This document shows positions 34,701 to 46,400 of a stretch of DNA of 64,000 nt, one piece after another. The notes beneath the pieces are model-generated. The model was given only the letters and a program-made list of their open reading frames with translations, made no database searches and was not told the origin of the DNA. Made by a program: the position numbers and the translations under genes. The stretch is from Nereocystis luetkeana (lineage: Eukaryota > Sar > Phaeophyceae > Laminariales > Laminariaceae). Within the stretch, counting starts at the first letter, position 1, and each line of letters starts with the position of its first letter. Location: contig JARUPZ010000002.1 of NCBI GenBank assembly GCA_031213475.1, positions 17,096,079 to 17,160,078 on the forward strand, given 5' to 3'.

Positions 34701-35880
34701 GGCGCGTTCATTCGTTGCTGGTTCATCGTCGGTTTACTCTTCTTCCAGAACGCGCATGATATCGCCTTGTAAGGGTATAAAATACTACCTACTGCGCTAA
34801 AACCTGGTCGTCGTTGTGTATGCGCATGGATGAATAGGGCGCGGGGGGGGGGGTTGTACAATATACTGTATCTGGTAGGTAAAAAAGGGTCAAATGACGT
34901 CCTCCTCTTCGAATGGTATATCGCATGCAGTAATACTACCGCACTTCACATCTACGTTTGAATTAATTGTTGCAGGATTAGGATTGTTGATCTCGTGGCG
35001 ACATTCTGCACGCGAGGGAGAGAGAGCAAAGAGAGAGAGGACGACAACAACATCGTTCTTGCGACAACAACAACTAACTGCTTTCGTACCAGACACCGTA
35101 CGTATTACTGTACCAGTACGTATCAACATCGTGTGCCCGAAGTCGGAAAAAAAATAATTTCTATTTCCAGGTAAATACAGAGGTTGGACAAGGTTGGAAT
35201 TTTTATTTTTTCAATCGGGTGTGTGTTCTGCACATTAATAATCAAATAAATCGACTCCCGACAAGGAATAAATTCAAAAAATGAAATATCGAAACAATGG
35301 AAAATCGAGGAAGGGAAATATAAAAATATGAAACATGTGCTTTTGTTCTGTGTCTATACGTGGCTCAACCTCGAATATACGTGAGCGCTGAAACTTTACC
35401 AGCAGTGACGCCATCGACGACGTGTGTCGACGCCGAGAGGTACCGGGATAAGCTATTAATCTATGATTAATTAACGTTAATAATAATAAAAGGCTAATGA
35501 CTAAAAAACCGGGGTACAGGGTGTCGTATCTTCCAGTCCGTCAGCCGGTCGGTTCTTAGATTCGTAAACTGCTCTACCCGGGGATTGGATCCCGAAGATC
35601 CTAACCGCCACAAAATTGAGTCACACAGTCAGATACATACACCGGTTACACCCTACCTGTTGTCAGTGGCGCTCATGAGGAGCGCGGCGAACTGCTCGTG
35701 CCGTAGACCTCCGGCTTGGTCTATCTCCAGGAGGCGGAAGTACGAGGAGGGTCCCTCAATCACAGCTTTCGCGGGTAACTTCCTAACAACATCGTTGTTG
35801 TTGTTGTTGTTGTTGTTGTTGTGGCTGGGGTTAAGTGAAGCGGAGTCATTAAGAGCCTGAGGCCAATCTTTTTGCTTCAT
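25732..35880 (-). CDS. Spliced gene: degenerate EF-hand plus TPR-repeat protein, about 947 aa
   Basis: I assembled nine exons on the minus strand: 35880-35657, 34100-33915, 32050-31882, 31429-31022, 30003-29362, 29245-28937, 28488-28328, 27701-27369 and 26143-25732. Every junction is GT-AG and every phase matches; two join mid-codon to give R|MTLEDIHDVW and G|VVLYYCRR. Exon 1 encodes nine Asn and then an EF-hand-like YFRLLEIDQAGGLRHEQF (residues 47-64) with Gln at loop position 12, so Ca2+ binding is doubtful. Exons 3-5 hold two related helical segments, ASDLQLIPRLM and VKELQLVPEYA, and TYPQFVESLSLLALYAAE. Exons 5-9 read as TPR helices: ALNHHQAGRYDLALQILDK, LGKMGVVLYYCRRTSLSLR, TLNNVGVCLAVEGNTRLAAK and ALGVEHPRSAVVARNLALVR, the last of kinesin-light-chain style. 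A scaffold or cytoskeletal role is an inference. The start codon, the exon 4 and 6 ends and the final exon are least certain. Alternative: a decaying gene. Confidence 0.6.
26642..26883. mobile_element. MITE-6 copy 1, in the last intron of the TPR gene
   Basis: About 240 bp. The inverted ends are GTTGAGTTCGCACAG, then TTGCGATCGTTTT on the left and AAAAACGAACGCACCC, CTGTGCGAACTCAAC on the right. The interior is partly shared with copy 2 (CCGAACA, CTTCCCGAAAAC-like). It is non-coding, and I could not define a clear target duplication. Confidence 0.7.
27884..27901. repeat. C18 homopolymer
   Basis: Eighteen consecutive C in an intron of the TPR gene; one of many long C/G runs in the window. Confidence 0.9.
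28058..28275. mobile_element. MITE-6 copy 2, in an intron of the TPR gene
   Basis: The left end AGCGTTGAAATCGCACAGGG and the right end, read inward, AGCGTTGGGTTCACACAGGG are inverted repeats. They are followed by GCGATCGTTTTTGAG-type inner arms. The element lies wholly within the intron between 28327 and 27702. Confidence 0.7.
30265..30545 (-). repeat. Repeat G fragment in an intron of the TPR gene
   Basis: On the minus strand this is the same segment as 48660-48925: AGGATGCAGCTCACCCTCCA, then CCCGGCATTGGAGGGATGCG, then the C run (G9 on the plus strand near 30271). It lies between exons 4 and 5. Confidence 0.65.
32409..32431. repeat. Triple TACCAGG stack in an intron
   Basis: Three overlapping TACCAGGTA units with 7-bp spacing, inside the intron between 33914 and 32051. 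It is the longest stack of this word in the window. Confidence 0.9.
34245..34580. repeat. 130-bp tandem repeat, 2.6 units, in the first intron of the TPR gene
   Basis: Units start at 34245, 34375 and 34505 (GAAGGTCTTAGTCCGTTGGG) and are nearly identical. Each holds GGTTAACCAATC(A/G)CCTACC and a C7 tract. Reverse-complement relatives (GATTGGGT, GGTTAACCTTTTACCAGTAG, GCCCAACGGA) are dispersed at about 53970, 54320, 54976 and 56535, so an expanded dispersed repeat lies here. Confidence 0.85.
35794..35821. repeat. Trinucleotide (GTT)n within exon 1 of the TPR gene
   Basis: On the minus strand it reads (AAC)n and encodes nine asparagines near the N-terminus. It is length-unstable by nature, so the residue count may vary between individuals. 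Confidence 0.7.
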
Positions 35881-38385
35881 CCGCACAGAGTCAGTACGGC
35901 GGTGATGAACTGCTCTCTTTGACGATGATACTCGTGGTAGCACTGCTGTGCTGTTTGTTATTCTACAAGTGCGCGCAGCATACGGAAGACCCTAAATTCT
36001 TGGACTCTAGAGCTCCTCTGTCCATAAATAAAATACGCGACGATAGTCAATGGAGCCGACACAGCTTGTGTGCGCATAAAATACGTACCTGGTACAGACT
36101 ACTGTAGTTTATAGTAACACATACGAGTAGTGTGGGACTTCGCGGCAGCAGGCTGTACTTCACCTATTCTTGTCGTAAATTCATCTGCACACAAATACAA
36201 ATACGACGTACGAGTACGTCGTACATGTCCCGTATTCGTTGTTCGAAACCGTTTCACAAAAACGATAACCACAACGACAACAGCAATGATAATTAAAATT
36301 ATTCTTCTTGAGCAATAATCATACCCTATTGATGACCATTTACCCGTACATACCCGTAGACTGCCTCTAGGCCTAGTAGTGCATGAATATCATCATCTTC
36401 ATCATGACCAACACTAATAAACAACAACTGCCGAAGGAGGAAGGAGAACTCGCAGCTGAATGAAGGAGAGACGACACAACAAAGAGAAAAGATATCCCCG
36501 TGCATGCCGCGCTGTCGGATTTTAATGGATTTCGATTTTTGTACGTACTTTGCATCGTATTTTTTATTGCTCGTACTCGTTTACGTATCCTAAAAGAATA
36601 TACCCTCCCACCGGTACGACAGCAAGGAGATGTGTCGAGTCAAGTGTCACGCAGCACAACAGCAGCAAGCAGCAGCAAGCAGCGACAATTAGCGATGAAT
36701 ATTATTAATAATAGCAGTATTAATAGCAGGGACCCAGTAGCAGTACCTCATTTGATGATCACGAAGAGGTTTTGGCTATTATAATATTTAAGTAGATCGA
36801 CACACGTAGGGACATGACCTACGCACAGACGTGGGTACGAGACTACTCTGTACTCCTCTGTCCTATACTCGTACAGCGTACGAGTAATACAACATCAACC
36901 GATAATATGGCAGTTGAATATAATGTGCTTTGTAAAACACCTATTAATACAACAACATCTGATTGGGTCTTCTTCCTACTCATGAAAGTCGACCGTGTGT
37001 GTCCGCCGTACTGCGGTTGTAACGTCATGCAGCCGTGTACGCACACCAGACACGGAATCGATGATGTCATTTGATCGATGATGGGATCCGCCTCATGCCT
37101 CTTTTGCGGCAGGCCCGTGAGGCCGTCGGATTCCAAGCAAAAATATTTTTCGAGCGAAATGTGATGCAATTTTTTTTTGAACCAGGATGTGACTTGCATG
37201 AACGTTTGGCCCACAGTTTCAGATCAAAGTAGATTTGTTCATGCGCGGTACGTACTATTTATTTCAATACTCGTAGTACAGCAGTTGTAGCTTCGCTTCC
37301 ATGTTCGAATTAACAATCACCAATCATTGATGGCCGGGGGTGGTGGTGGTGTTCTGGCTCTGTGCCACCTCTATCAATAGTCTACGAGTACTGCTCGAAC
37401 TTTAATACGAGCATACGATGAGCAGATACGAGTGCTTATACGATACGTAGACCAGACGTATTCTGCAAGTACCGTGATACGTGTACCTCGTTCATCTGGC
37501 CGGCATGAATCTACGACCACTGCAGGCAGGAGTAAGGCCTTAGCAGCTTGGCAGCTCACGTATGTATAGCGTATCCGTAGAACATAGGAAGCGCGCGAGT
37601 ACAGGTGGACAGAGGTCGACTGCACAGGTCACCTCGCGAGGCAAAAGCAGAGGGAGGTGCAGGGGAGAATGTGAGAGCGAAAAAACCAGTGCAAGAACAG
37701 CAAGTATATCACATGTTGGAGGTGTGACGTCCGGTTGTCAGACTTTGTCAAAAACCGACCTGCGACAGGTGATCACTGAAAAAAGAGTAAAGATCCGGGC
37801 AGAAAATCTTCTGAATTCGCCGAAAGTCTCCGCCGTAGACCCACCATCAACCCGGAAGTATAAAAATGATCGTAAATTTCTCGCCCTTTTCCAAATATCG
37901 GCTCAAAAACAGATTATTAGAAGCCTCCGGAGCGAGCGAGCCCCGCGCACTCCTTCCTCCCACCCACACCACCTCCAGCAAGGGTAAAGGACCGCGGCGA
38001 TATATTATTAGCGCTCGCGTCATCCCCAGCCCGCACCCTATCCCCACCCCATATCAGCGGTTCAAACCCAACGTACGGCGTACCGCCCTAGAGTTCGATC
38101 AGTGGGCGTGTGTGCAGTTCCAGTCGGGGACTAATAGGGTCTGCTCGGTGCGTTGACACAAGTTGTTAACTCTTCTCTCCAGCCCCTTCGGCACCACGCG
38201 CCGTGACTAGGACATACTGCCGCCAAACCAGGAGAGAAAGCCTATCGGGAATCTACCTCCTCGTCTCTAGCTAACCTCGTGCGAGCGCAGGCGTCGATAC
38301 ACCGTCTGCTTTTAATTTTTACTCGTGGCGGCGGCGCAACAGCAAGCGAAGGCACCACCAAAAGGCAAAGCGAAGCATTAGGACG
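35881..38385. promoter_or_regulatory. Divergent intergenic region between the two genes
   Basis: The TPR gene starts leftward at 35880 and the phosphatase gene rightward at 38386, so this 2.5 kb must contain both promoters. No consensus element can be assigned. It holds TACCTGGTA near 36087, TATTAATA near 36709 and 36718, AT-rich patches, and a segment near 37757 (GCGACAGGTGATCACTGAAA) resembling the minus strand near 39850 in the phosphatase gene's second intron. Confidence 0.35.
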
Positions 38386-41300
38386 ATGGCTGGAGCGGTA
38401 GCAGTGCAGCTTGCGCGGGAAGAGGTTTTCGAAAACTTTCACACCGGCGACAGCGTTGCCGGGGCGCCGGGCGTGGCGCCAGGGGACGAGCCGTGCCAAC
38501 CGCCGCTCGTAGCGTCCATACTCGCGCCTTGCTCCGTCGAGGCGCGCGGGGAAGCCGAGATGTCCGCATGTGACGACCGGCGGGTGGCTGAGGCACCAAC
38601 GGAGGTTGCTGGGCACGACTCCATGGCAAGATGCGTGGCAGCAGAGGAAGGGCCACGAGGCCCTATCACTGTGACGAGGCACTCTCGGCTGGCGCCCTAT
38701 AAGCCGGGTAAGATGACGGTCGTGTTGGATATGGACGAGTGCCTGCTGCACAGCAAATTCCACGGACCTGGCGCGGCCTCGGAGGCGTACAGACAATCGG
38801 AGGACAGACCGGATGCGGTAAACGAGGTCAACAGTTTCTGGGTTGCGCTCGACGACGGCGACACGGCGCAGGTGCGGCTACAAATGGTGGTTGGTTTCTC
38901 GGAATATTGGAGAAAAAATCTGAAAGCTCGCGCTCTCTCCCCGAGGGTGACTAGTATCGCCCCATTGCGTTGCCTCTGTATTAGCGTACTCCATTGCTCG
39001 CCGACCCCCCCTCCCCGCCTTCCGTCTCTGAGTTTCGCCTATCGCCGCTCCTGCGCGAGCGATTCACACGTTGCCTTGTTTATTTGTTTTAGGTTCCTAA
39101 AAAAATCGCGCTGGGTGCGGTGCTGCTGCAGTGTCCTGGTATCGCAGAAAATCCCCCGTTCGGCGCTCTCCTATCTTTCGCGCCCGTTCGGTGCTGCTGC
39201 GCACGACAATGTGTGGGCAGTGGGGCACCCTTTTCCCGTGTCGAAGCTCCCGCCAAGTCTCACGGACGAAATATAGTCAAAGCACCCAGGGTAGAGCAAC
39301 ATATTTAGTGGCCAGAAAGGATTCGTTGCCTGCCTTCGTCACTCGACGCGGCATGCACTCGCTGCTTGCTGCTGCTGCTGCTGTTACGGGTGTCTTGTGT
39401 ATCCCCCCTTCCATTCGTAGTAATATTTTCCGTTCTGTCTTTTTTTTGTTTGTGTTCGGGGACGTTCTATATTGTGTTTTTGTATAGGTGAACAAGAGGC
39501 CTGGGCTCGACCCATTCCTTGAGGCGTTGGCGCGAGACTACAACACCATCGTGTTCACCGCTGCGATGCCGGACTACGCGGGGCCAGTGCTCGACTACAT
39601 CGATCCCAAGGGCACGCTCTTCCACCGACGACTCTACCGAAGCAGCTGCCGACAGGTAAGGCCACCTCACACAACAGCAGTACGAGTATGTACCATTCTG
39701 TTCTTGTTGTAGAGCAGTCCCGCCCCCGTAAAGAGAGAGAAGCATGCGCCGGAAATATGATTTCGAGCACATAAACTATTTTTTCCCACACACAAATACC
39801 GTACACTTTTTTCAACTTCGTCCGTTGAGTTTTTCTTCTTTTGCCCTGTTTTTCTGTGATGACCTGTCTTGAATCGGCTCTGGGGCGTGTTTGTGCTGCT
39901 TGTTTTTTTTCTGCACCCAGAGATCCCCGCCACACGTCTGTCTGGTAGACGTACCGTGAGGGTTGCCAGTCGATCTAGCCGCCGTGGCTCGATGAGCGTT
40001 GTTGCAATTTGGTCGCGAAGGCTTGCGCGCAGATCCGATTTTATTGTTCCCTTATTTTGTTTTTCGTAGAAGCTACCTGCTAATAAAATGAGAGACATCT
40101 CGCCTTCCTCCCTCTTTATTTCTGTGTCTCTTTTATTCATCTCCCACTTTTGGTTCTAAAAAAAATGGCTACACAAATTTGACTCGTAAAAACAAATCCC
40201 ACCAAAGAGTGCACCAGTAGGTATCATACGGTTTTTAGTGTGTTTCTTATGTAGACAGATCGAAGGCCGGACCGAAGAACAGGCGTCTGCAGGACACGCG
40301 GAAACTGAAAACTGGATAATTTTATGTGTTACGTGGAATGGAAACGGGCCCGCCGCCGCCGTCTTGTCCTGTTGGTTGTTTCACTGCGTCGTGCGTTCTG
40401 ATTGGTTCCTTCTGTCGCGTTCAGCGCTGGGGTCCCGCCCCCACCTCAACCGCCCCGCCGGGGTGTTTGGATTTTCACGGGAATCCTAGTTTTTCTCCTC
40501 TCTACACAGCAGTAGTAGTAGAAAATATTATGAAATGATCCCTGGCCCACGTCACTATGTTGCACGGATTTTTATCTTCGGGTACTACACTCATGTACCT
40601 GGTATGATGTACTGCTTCTGAAATATACCGGGTTTGAAGCGGTTTACCAGGTTCTATGTTTCTGCTCGTAGTGTAGTTTCGCCCTCTGTATCGTGGCATG
40701 CCAGCCTTCTGGTTCAACTCAAGGGTCCCGCTCCCCACAAATCGGGTGCCGGCTGGACTAAAACGAGACAGATCACTTCTTATGGTTTGATCACTATTAC
40801 TCGCAATTGTTTTTATCACAATTAATTACCAGGTACCAGGTGGTATATAACAATATTAATAATGTCAGTATCACTGATGACTACCAGGTACCATACCAGG
40901 TTCCTGGTCCAGCATTAGTTAGTGGTACCCAGGGTATTATTCAAAACTGGGAGACTGAAGACCCCGCTCTTCGTGTCAGTACTCGTACGAGTATGTCTTT
41001 TTGTGTGGAGTGACATCGACGTGCAACGCACGCCCGAAGCCCTTCCGAGAGGTGGCCTATAAGTTTTGTTTGCCCCCCCCACCCCGCCCCCGCCCTTTGA
41101 TCCTTGAGTGGGGCATGTGCTGGGTGTGCATTTCTTTTTGTCAGCTGTCGGCGATGGGTTACCTGGTCGGTAGTGGGTTGGTCTCGTCATCTGTCTCGTC
41201 ATATTTTGGTGATGGGCCGCACCTCCCCCCTCCATCCCTCGTCGTACTTACCAACACGCCTCGTACGTACAGATAGAACCCAGGACCATAGCTTCTGCCA

Positions 41301-43489
41301 TACCGGCATTTTATTTTTTTGTGAAAGTCTAAATGCCCTACGAATACAGTACGTACCTGGTACCTATGGTACTCGCTGACTCCTATTTCCGCGTGAAATA
41401 CTACTGCTGCTGTGGTATTGTTGTAACTCTCGACGGAACTGTACGGACCGCTAGGTATTGATGTTTATACCGCAACGCTCCTTACTTTTCCGTCCAGATT
41501 GTACTGCTGGTATCGGCGGTCGTTCCTCTCGCCGTCTTTTTTTGCGCATCATTTTCAGAAATGAGAATGTACGAGTACGTGCTGTTTTGCTGTTTTTTGT
41601 ACCCCTAACTGGCAATACAGCAGTGTCAATTATATTCAAGTGCTGAAGTGCGTTCAGTCGTTGCCCGGCGCTTGCCGCACAGATATCGTGCTTCCTCGAG
41701 ACCAACAGACCAAACAAACACAAAAGGCACCCCATGTAAAAATGCTGCAGTCGGCGCATCTCGTGTTGCTATTCATTACTACTGGGTGTAACTTGAACGG
41801 TGCTGGTAATTGTTTGGTGTTGACGTTGCGTGGTGGGGCGGGGCTAGAGAGGGCGACACGCCCGCTTGTTTTCTTTGGCGTGATGTCGTGCCCTTGTTTT
41901 TTTCGTTTCTTCATATTATTAGTTTCCGCCATCAACGTGCTACTTGCGTGTTCCACCGTTTCATGTGCTCTGCTGCTGTACCTGCTCGTGCGTGGTACCT
42001 ACCTGGGTACGTGGGTACCTGTGGTACGTGGTGATCAATGTTGCACTGGTTGTGCCTGTTTCGCGAACATCGCCAACTTGGTTTGCCATTAGACTTGTCC
42101 ACTAAAATATGGAAGGCCGGAATATTCCTAATATTTTATTGTTGTCTCGAGGCCGACCGCGACCAAAATTTTGCGAGAACAACTCCCAGTAAACCAATCG
42201 TGTTTCAAGTCCGACCCAAACGACACTCACAACTTGAAACAACGCGGTGAGGGCGTGTGCGCGGGTACATACATACCAGTACCAGGTATGTACCTAGTAT
42301 ATTTTACGGAATACAACGCGGAGTAGTCCTCAAGTGTTATGGTGGCGGGGAAGGAATTTTCGAAGTTCGGTATTTCTGATCCGAGGTACACACGCGTTGG
42401 TTGACGGCAGGCACTCAAATTAACACTGATTCGACCTGTGGTTACCACCCGGGTACACTCCTGTGGAGTGTGGTCGTAACGCCTTCCAGGACTTGTTTCC
42501 ATTTCCCTTAAATCATACCAGGTACCAGGTATGTACTCGTTCCATGTCACCAAAGTGTGTATGACTTGATAGCTTACAGTATTAATATTCATATTACAGC
42601 AGTGAAACCCCAAAGTTCTTGAGTCGTGTTTCCGTTATTCGGGATCAGAAGTAAGTACTCTTATCTGATGGTTCCTGCTCTGCTTACGTGTTGATTTACT
42701 TTGCCTGTTCCCTGGTTACCTAGCTGGGTACAATCGCGGTGTTATTACTTGCAGTGGTGTATCCAAGCGTAGTTTTTGACACAATCATCCGACATACCCG
42801 TCCCATTGCCCCCCCCCCCCCCCCCCATCCCTCTACGCTTTTCTGTTCACGTTTTGCTCGTTTCTTTGGCGAAACTTGTATTGTGCCAGGTCAAGGGAGC
42901 CTTCCTCAAGGATCTCTCTGTCCTGGGCATCGAGTCCACGGACATGTCCCGGACGGTCCTTGTCGACAACAATCCGCTCTCGTTCATCTGCCAGCCGACC
43001 AACGGCGTCCTCGTTGCGTCGTTCTACGACGACCCGAACGACACCGCCCTGACGAGCGTCATGCAACTCATCCGGCATCTCGACCGAGCGGGGGATGTGC
43101 GACCCATCCTCAAAGATATGTTCCGTCTGGATGTTCTGCTCGGCGATTACCGGACGGCCCTTTTCGACGACAACGACGAGGAGGAGGACGAGGAGGATGA
43201 GGAAGAGGCGTTTCTGGAAAGCAGCTTGGAGGAGGGGACAGGGGAGTGCCGTAGTAGTAGTAGTAGTGCGGCCGATTTGCTCGTCGTTGTCGCGGAGAAG
43301 GAGGAGGCGGTGGAGGAGAAGTGCCTTTTCCAGGACGACGAAGACGTGGATTGCTCGGGGGGGGGCTTGAGAGACGACGATGATGAGTCTGTCAAGACGG
43401 AGGCTTGCTCAGAAGGGTCGGGCGAATCGTCCTTAGGAGAGGAATCGTTAACGTCCAGGGAAGAGATGGAGCTTGAGCTTGAGTTCTAG
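38386..43489 (+). CDS. FCP/SCP-type CTD phosphatase (HAD family), three exons, 417 aa
   Basis: Exons are 38386-38871, 39488-39655 and 42890-43489; all junctions are GT-AG in phase 0, with CAG|GTGCGG and CAG|GTAAGG donors. The product is an aspartate-nucleophile Ser/Thr phosphatase of the kind that dephosphorylates the RNA polymerase II tail and other nuclear substrates. TVVLDMDECLLHS (residues 111-123) supplies the DxDx(T/C) nucleophile pair D115 and D117. VFTAAMPDYA (184-193) carries the motif II Thr. FLKDLS (223-228) gives the conserved Lys, and VLVDNNPLSF (241-250) the DNNP-type motif III. Residues 1-105 are low-complexity. The C-terminal 105 residues are acidic and Ser-rich (DDNDEEEDEEDEEE), an extension absent from small SCPs. 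Intron 2 is 3.2 kb and holds several TACCWGGTA words; the exons hold none. The specific substrate is unknown. The start is the first in-frame ATG with Met-Ala-Gly. Confidence 0.87.
38872..39487 (+). other. Intron 1 of the phosphatase gene
   Basis: 616 bp. It starts GTGCGG and ends in a T-rich tract before TATAG. Skipping it joins ...DDGDTAQ to VNKRPGLDPF, matching the usual spacing in the family. Confidence 0.8.
39656..42889 (+). other. Intron 2 of the phosphatase gene, repeat-rich
   Basis: 3234 bp, GTAAGG to TGCCAG. It contains TACCWGGTA at about 40593, 40829, 40883, 41355, 42282 and a double at 42516-42531, TATTAATA near 40853 and 42578, and a C16 run near 42811-42826. I found no exon-like frame joining in phase. 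Confidence 0.75.
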
Positions 43490-46400
43490 ATTTTATATAC
43501 TTTTTTTGCTCCGGTCTCCGTCGCTCTCTCTCTCTCTCTTTTTGGTCTTTGAGAGGGACTGCCCCTTGAAGCGCGTGGTTTTTTCGGTATGGTGTGGGTA
43601 GGTTACTCGCACCGGCCGTCGTCGTCGTCGTCGTGGTTTGTGGTCGTTCGTCTCTTTTTTGAGTGAAGCGTTTTGAGGTTTTGATCCGTTCGTTTGGTTG
43701 GTTCTTTCGGTGTTTTTTTTTTTTTTTTTTTTTTTTCTTTCTACATGCATTCATTCTTCTTTCCCTCGCTTTTCTTCCATTTGTTTCTCGTGTTGCTTAT
43801 GGTGGTGGCGTGGTTTGTTTTGGCTCTCGATTGGATTTTCGTTGGCCCGGTCTTCCGAACCCTTTTTTCTTCTTCCGACTTCCGCGGGAGGAGAAAATTG
43901 GGGCAAAGGGGGGGTGAATGGCGATGATGTACCGATACCCCCCCTCATTCTGTTTTTCGTTTTTTCCTGCCCTCTTTTACGCCCGTGTCTCGAAAAATCA
44001 TGTTTCTTGCCTGTTTTCTTCTGCAAAACCCCCATTTTCACCACCTCACCTACAAGTTTCTGTTCTCATCAGGAACGCCTCAAACCGATTTAGATGCCCT
44101 GTGGCTTTTGCCTGGCCTTGTGTGCGGCCGGTTTTAGGCGGGTGATTTTTGTGCGGCTTGGTTGTGTTCGGGGCGCAAGATTTGTTTTTTTTCACCTTTT
44201 TTTATTTTTGAAATGTGACGGGACGCTCCTTCTTCCCCTCTTGTTACATCCGGAGCAGGCCCCCGGCGACCTGCCTGCACGCGGGTTCGGGGTCCTTTTT
44301 TGTTTTCGTTTTCTTTTCTTTTTCTTTCTTAGATGTCAAGAGAATGTTTTTTTTTTGTCAAATCTACATATTTTGTCCAGTTTGTGGCGGCTCGGCGTAT
44401 ATAGCGCGCGGCGTGGGGGTCGGGCGGCTGATGCAGCAAGCAGATTCTTGTTGGAGCTTCGCGCGAGTACAAATATGCTGCTACTGGTGTTGGTTCGGTC
44501 AACCCAACCGCTTTCTACTCTAAGCACTTGCCGTGTTGTAGAGCAGTTTGTGGAGGTTTTTCGATAGAAGCAAGAGCGCCTTGTTTTTTTTGTGTGTTGT
44601 TGAAAGGGCGTTGGGAGATGGGGGGCGGCGGGGGGGGGATGGCGTACGGGGAGATTGATGGAGAACTGTGAAATGTGCTTGTTCGTGTGTTTTGAGTTTT
44701 TTACTGTTCGGAAAGGATGAGAACGAACGCATGTTTGTTGGTGTGTGTTGATGGCTTCTTTGGAAGTGGGTCACTTATTTTTCTGACGCGAACCGCTTGG
44801 AGTCGAGCCCCCCCCCCCCCCTCCCCGCGCATACCTCTCGACGCAAGTCTTTGGGCCGCGGGCGGGTTGGGTTGGGATGGACTCACTCGGCACGTTGCAG
44901 GATAGAAAACGCACTCATCACCAACTATTGAATGATGTAGGTTTGTTTTTTTTGTGCTGTTGTTATACCCTTGACCGGGCCGTCGGATGATTTCCTCTTT
45001 GGATGAGCTGACGCGCACAGCGCTTTGTTTTTCCGGGGGAAAGGGCTAGTGATATGCTCTAGTTTCGGTGTCCTCCTCTGCCACCCCCCGCGCCCCCCCT
45101 CCCTCCCCTCCCCCCCCCCCCCCCCCCCCCCCCCCGCGAGCAATTTGCTCGCTTGTGCAAGATGTAGGTTGGAGACGTGATTAGGTGGGTGGGCGGATGT
45201 TACCACGAGTTATGCCACCACGTGACACCGGTTTGTTTCTAAATGTTGATTCTAGCAGGGCGCGGGATCTTAGTGTCCGCGCGGCACACACTCTACTTGT
45301 TGTTTCTATACGTGTATCAATAGACGGCAGGGTCTGTCAGTGGGTGGGTGTGGGGGGGCCGGGGGGGGGGGCGAGGGGTAAAAGAAAAGAGTATGTTGTC
45401 ACAGGTATGAGGGAAAAGGTCTATCCATAGTTTCGGGGTGAAAAGCCGTTGGTAGGTACGTACAGAAAGTCGATGTGTTTGAGTCACACCGTGCTACGGA
45501 AGTCGATGTGTTTAAGTCACACCGTTTTGGTTGTATTATTGTGTTGGGTCCATTGAGAGACGATGTCGGTGGTGATGATACAGGGCGTGGCCATTCCGTG
45601 GCGCGTGCGTACGTACGTAGCTAATAGCTGTTTTTCGTCGTCCGGCAGAAGAAAAGGGGAATGCAAAAATATAGTTGAAAGTCTTTGGTTCCGTCTGTCT
45701 TTTTCAAGGAAGGGAGCAGAACCGGGGGGTGTGCACGAACTGGCGCTGAGATCAATAGGATGATACAGGTTTTAAGGAGCGCCGTAGTTTGTCTTTCACT
45801 TTTGCGATCGCCCGTCCGTCCGTGTTGTTGTATTTTCCTCTTCTCTTTTTTAGATGAGAGTCTGAGGCCCGCTTGTGCCTCTATATTATTATATGAGTAC
45901 AGGTCAGGTGCATTTTTTTTGCGTTTATTTGTGTTAAAAAGGATCTAGGCGCGCCGAAAAAAAAAAAAGGCTACCAGAGGAGGGATGGGCTTCAGTCGCT
46001 TGAAGTAAGCCGGGAGACACCCTGAAACCCTGGTTGCACCTGAAAACATTTTGTATGGATATTAATAGTATTCGATAGTCTATGGATTTGTGGGGGTAGA
46101 TGCAGTAATACTATAAAACTCGGGTAGATTTTTTGAGTGTATGACCGGTGGTGTTGTCGCGTGGAGAGAAGAGAGAAGAAGTGGTACAGTAACAATATAG
46201 GACAACAAGCAACGATGAGACAATTTTCTTGGATCTTTCCGTTTAGAGTGTGCGTGTCTATTTTTTCTTTTTTTTCCTGTTGGTTTTCGCGAGGCCCGTT
46301 TGTTCTTTCGCTCTTTCTTCTGCTTTTTTTTTGGGGCTTTTTCCCAGCGTCTTATTTTTCGCGTGAGCGAGTAACGATAATAAACCAGCAGCAGCAGCAA

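Noticed and set aside
43493..44093. Phe/Lys-rich open frames downstream of the phosphatase gene
   Set aside because: They derive from T-rich tracts including T24 and are better explained as 3' UTR or flank.
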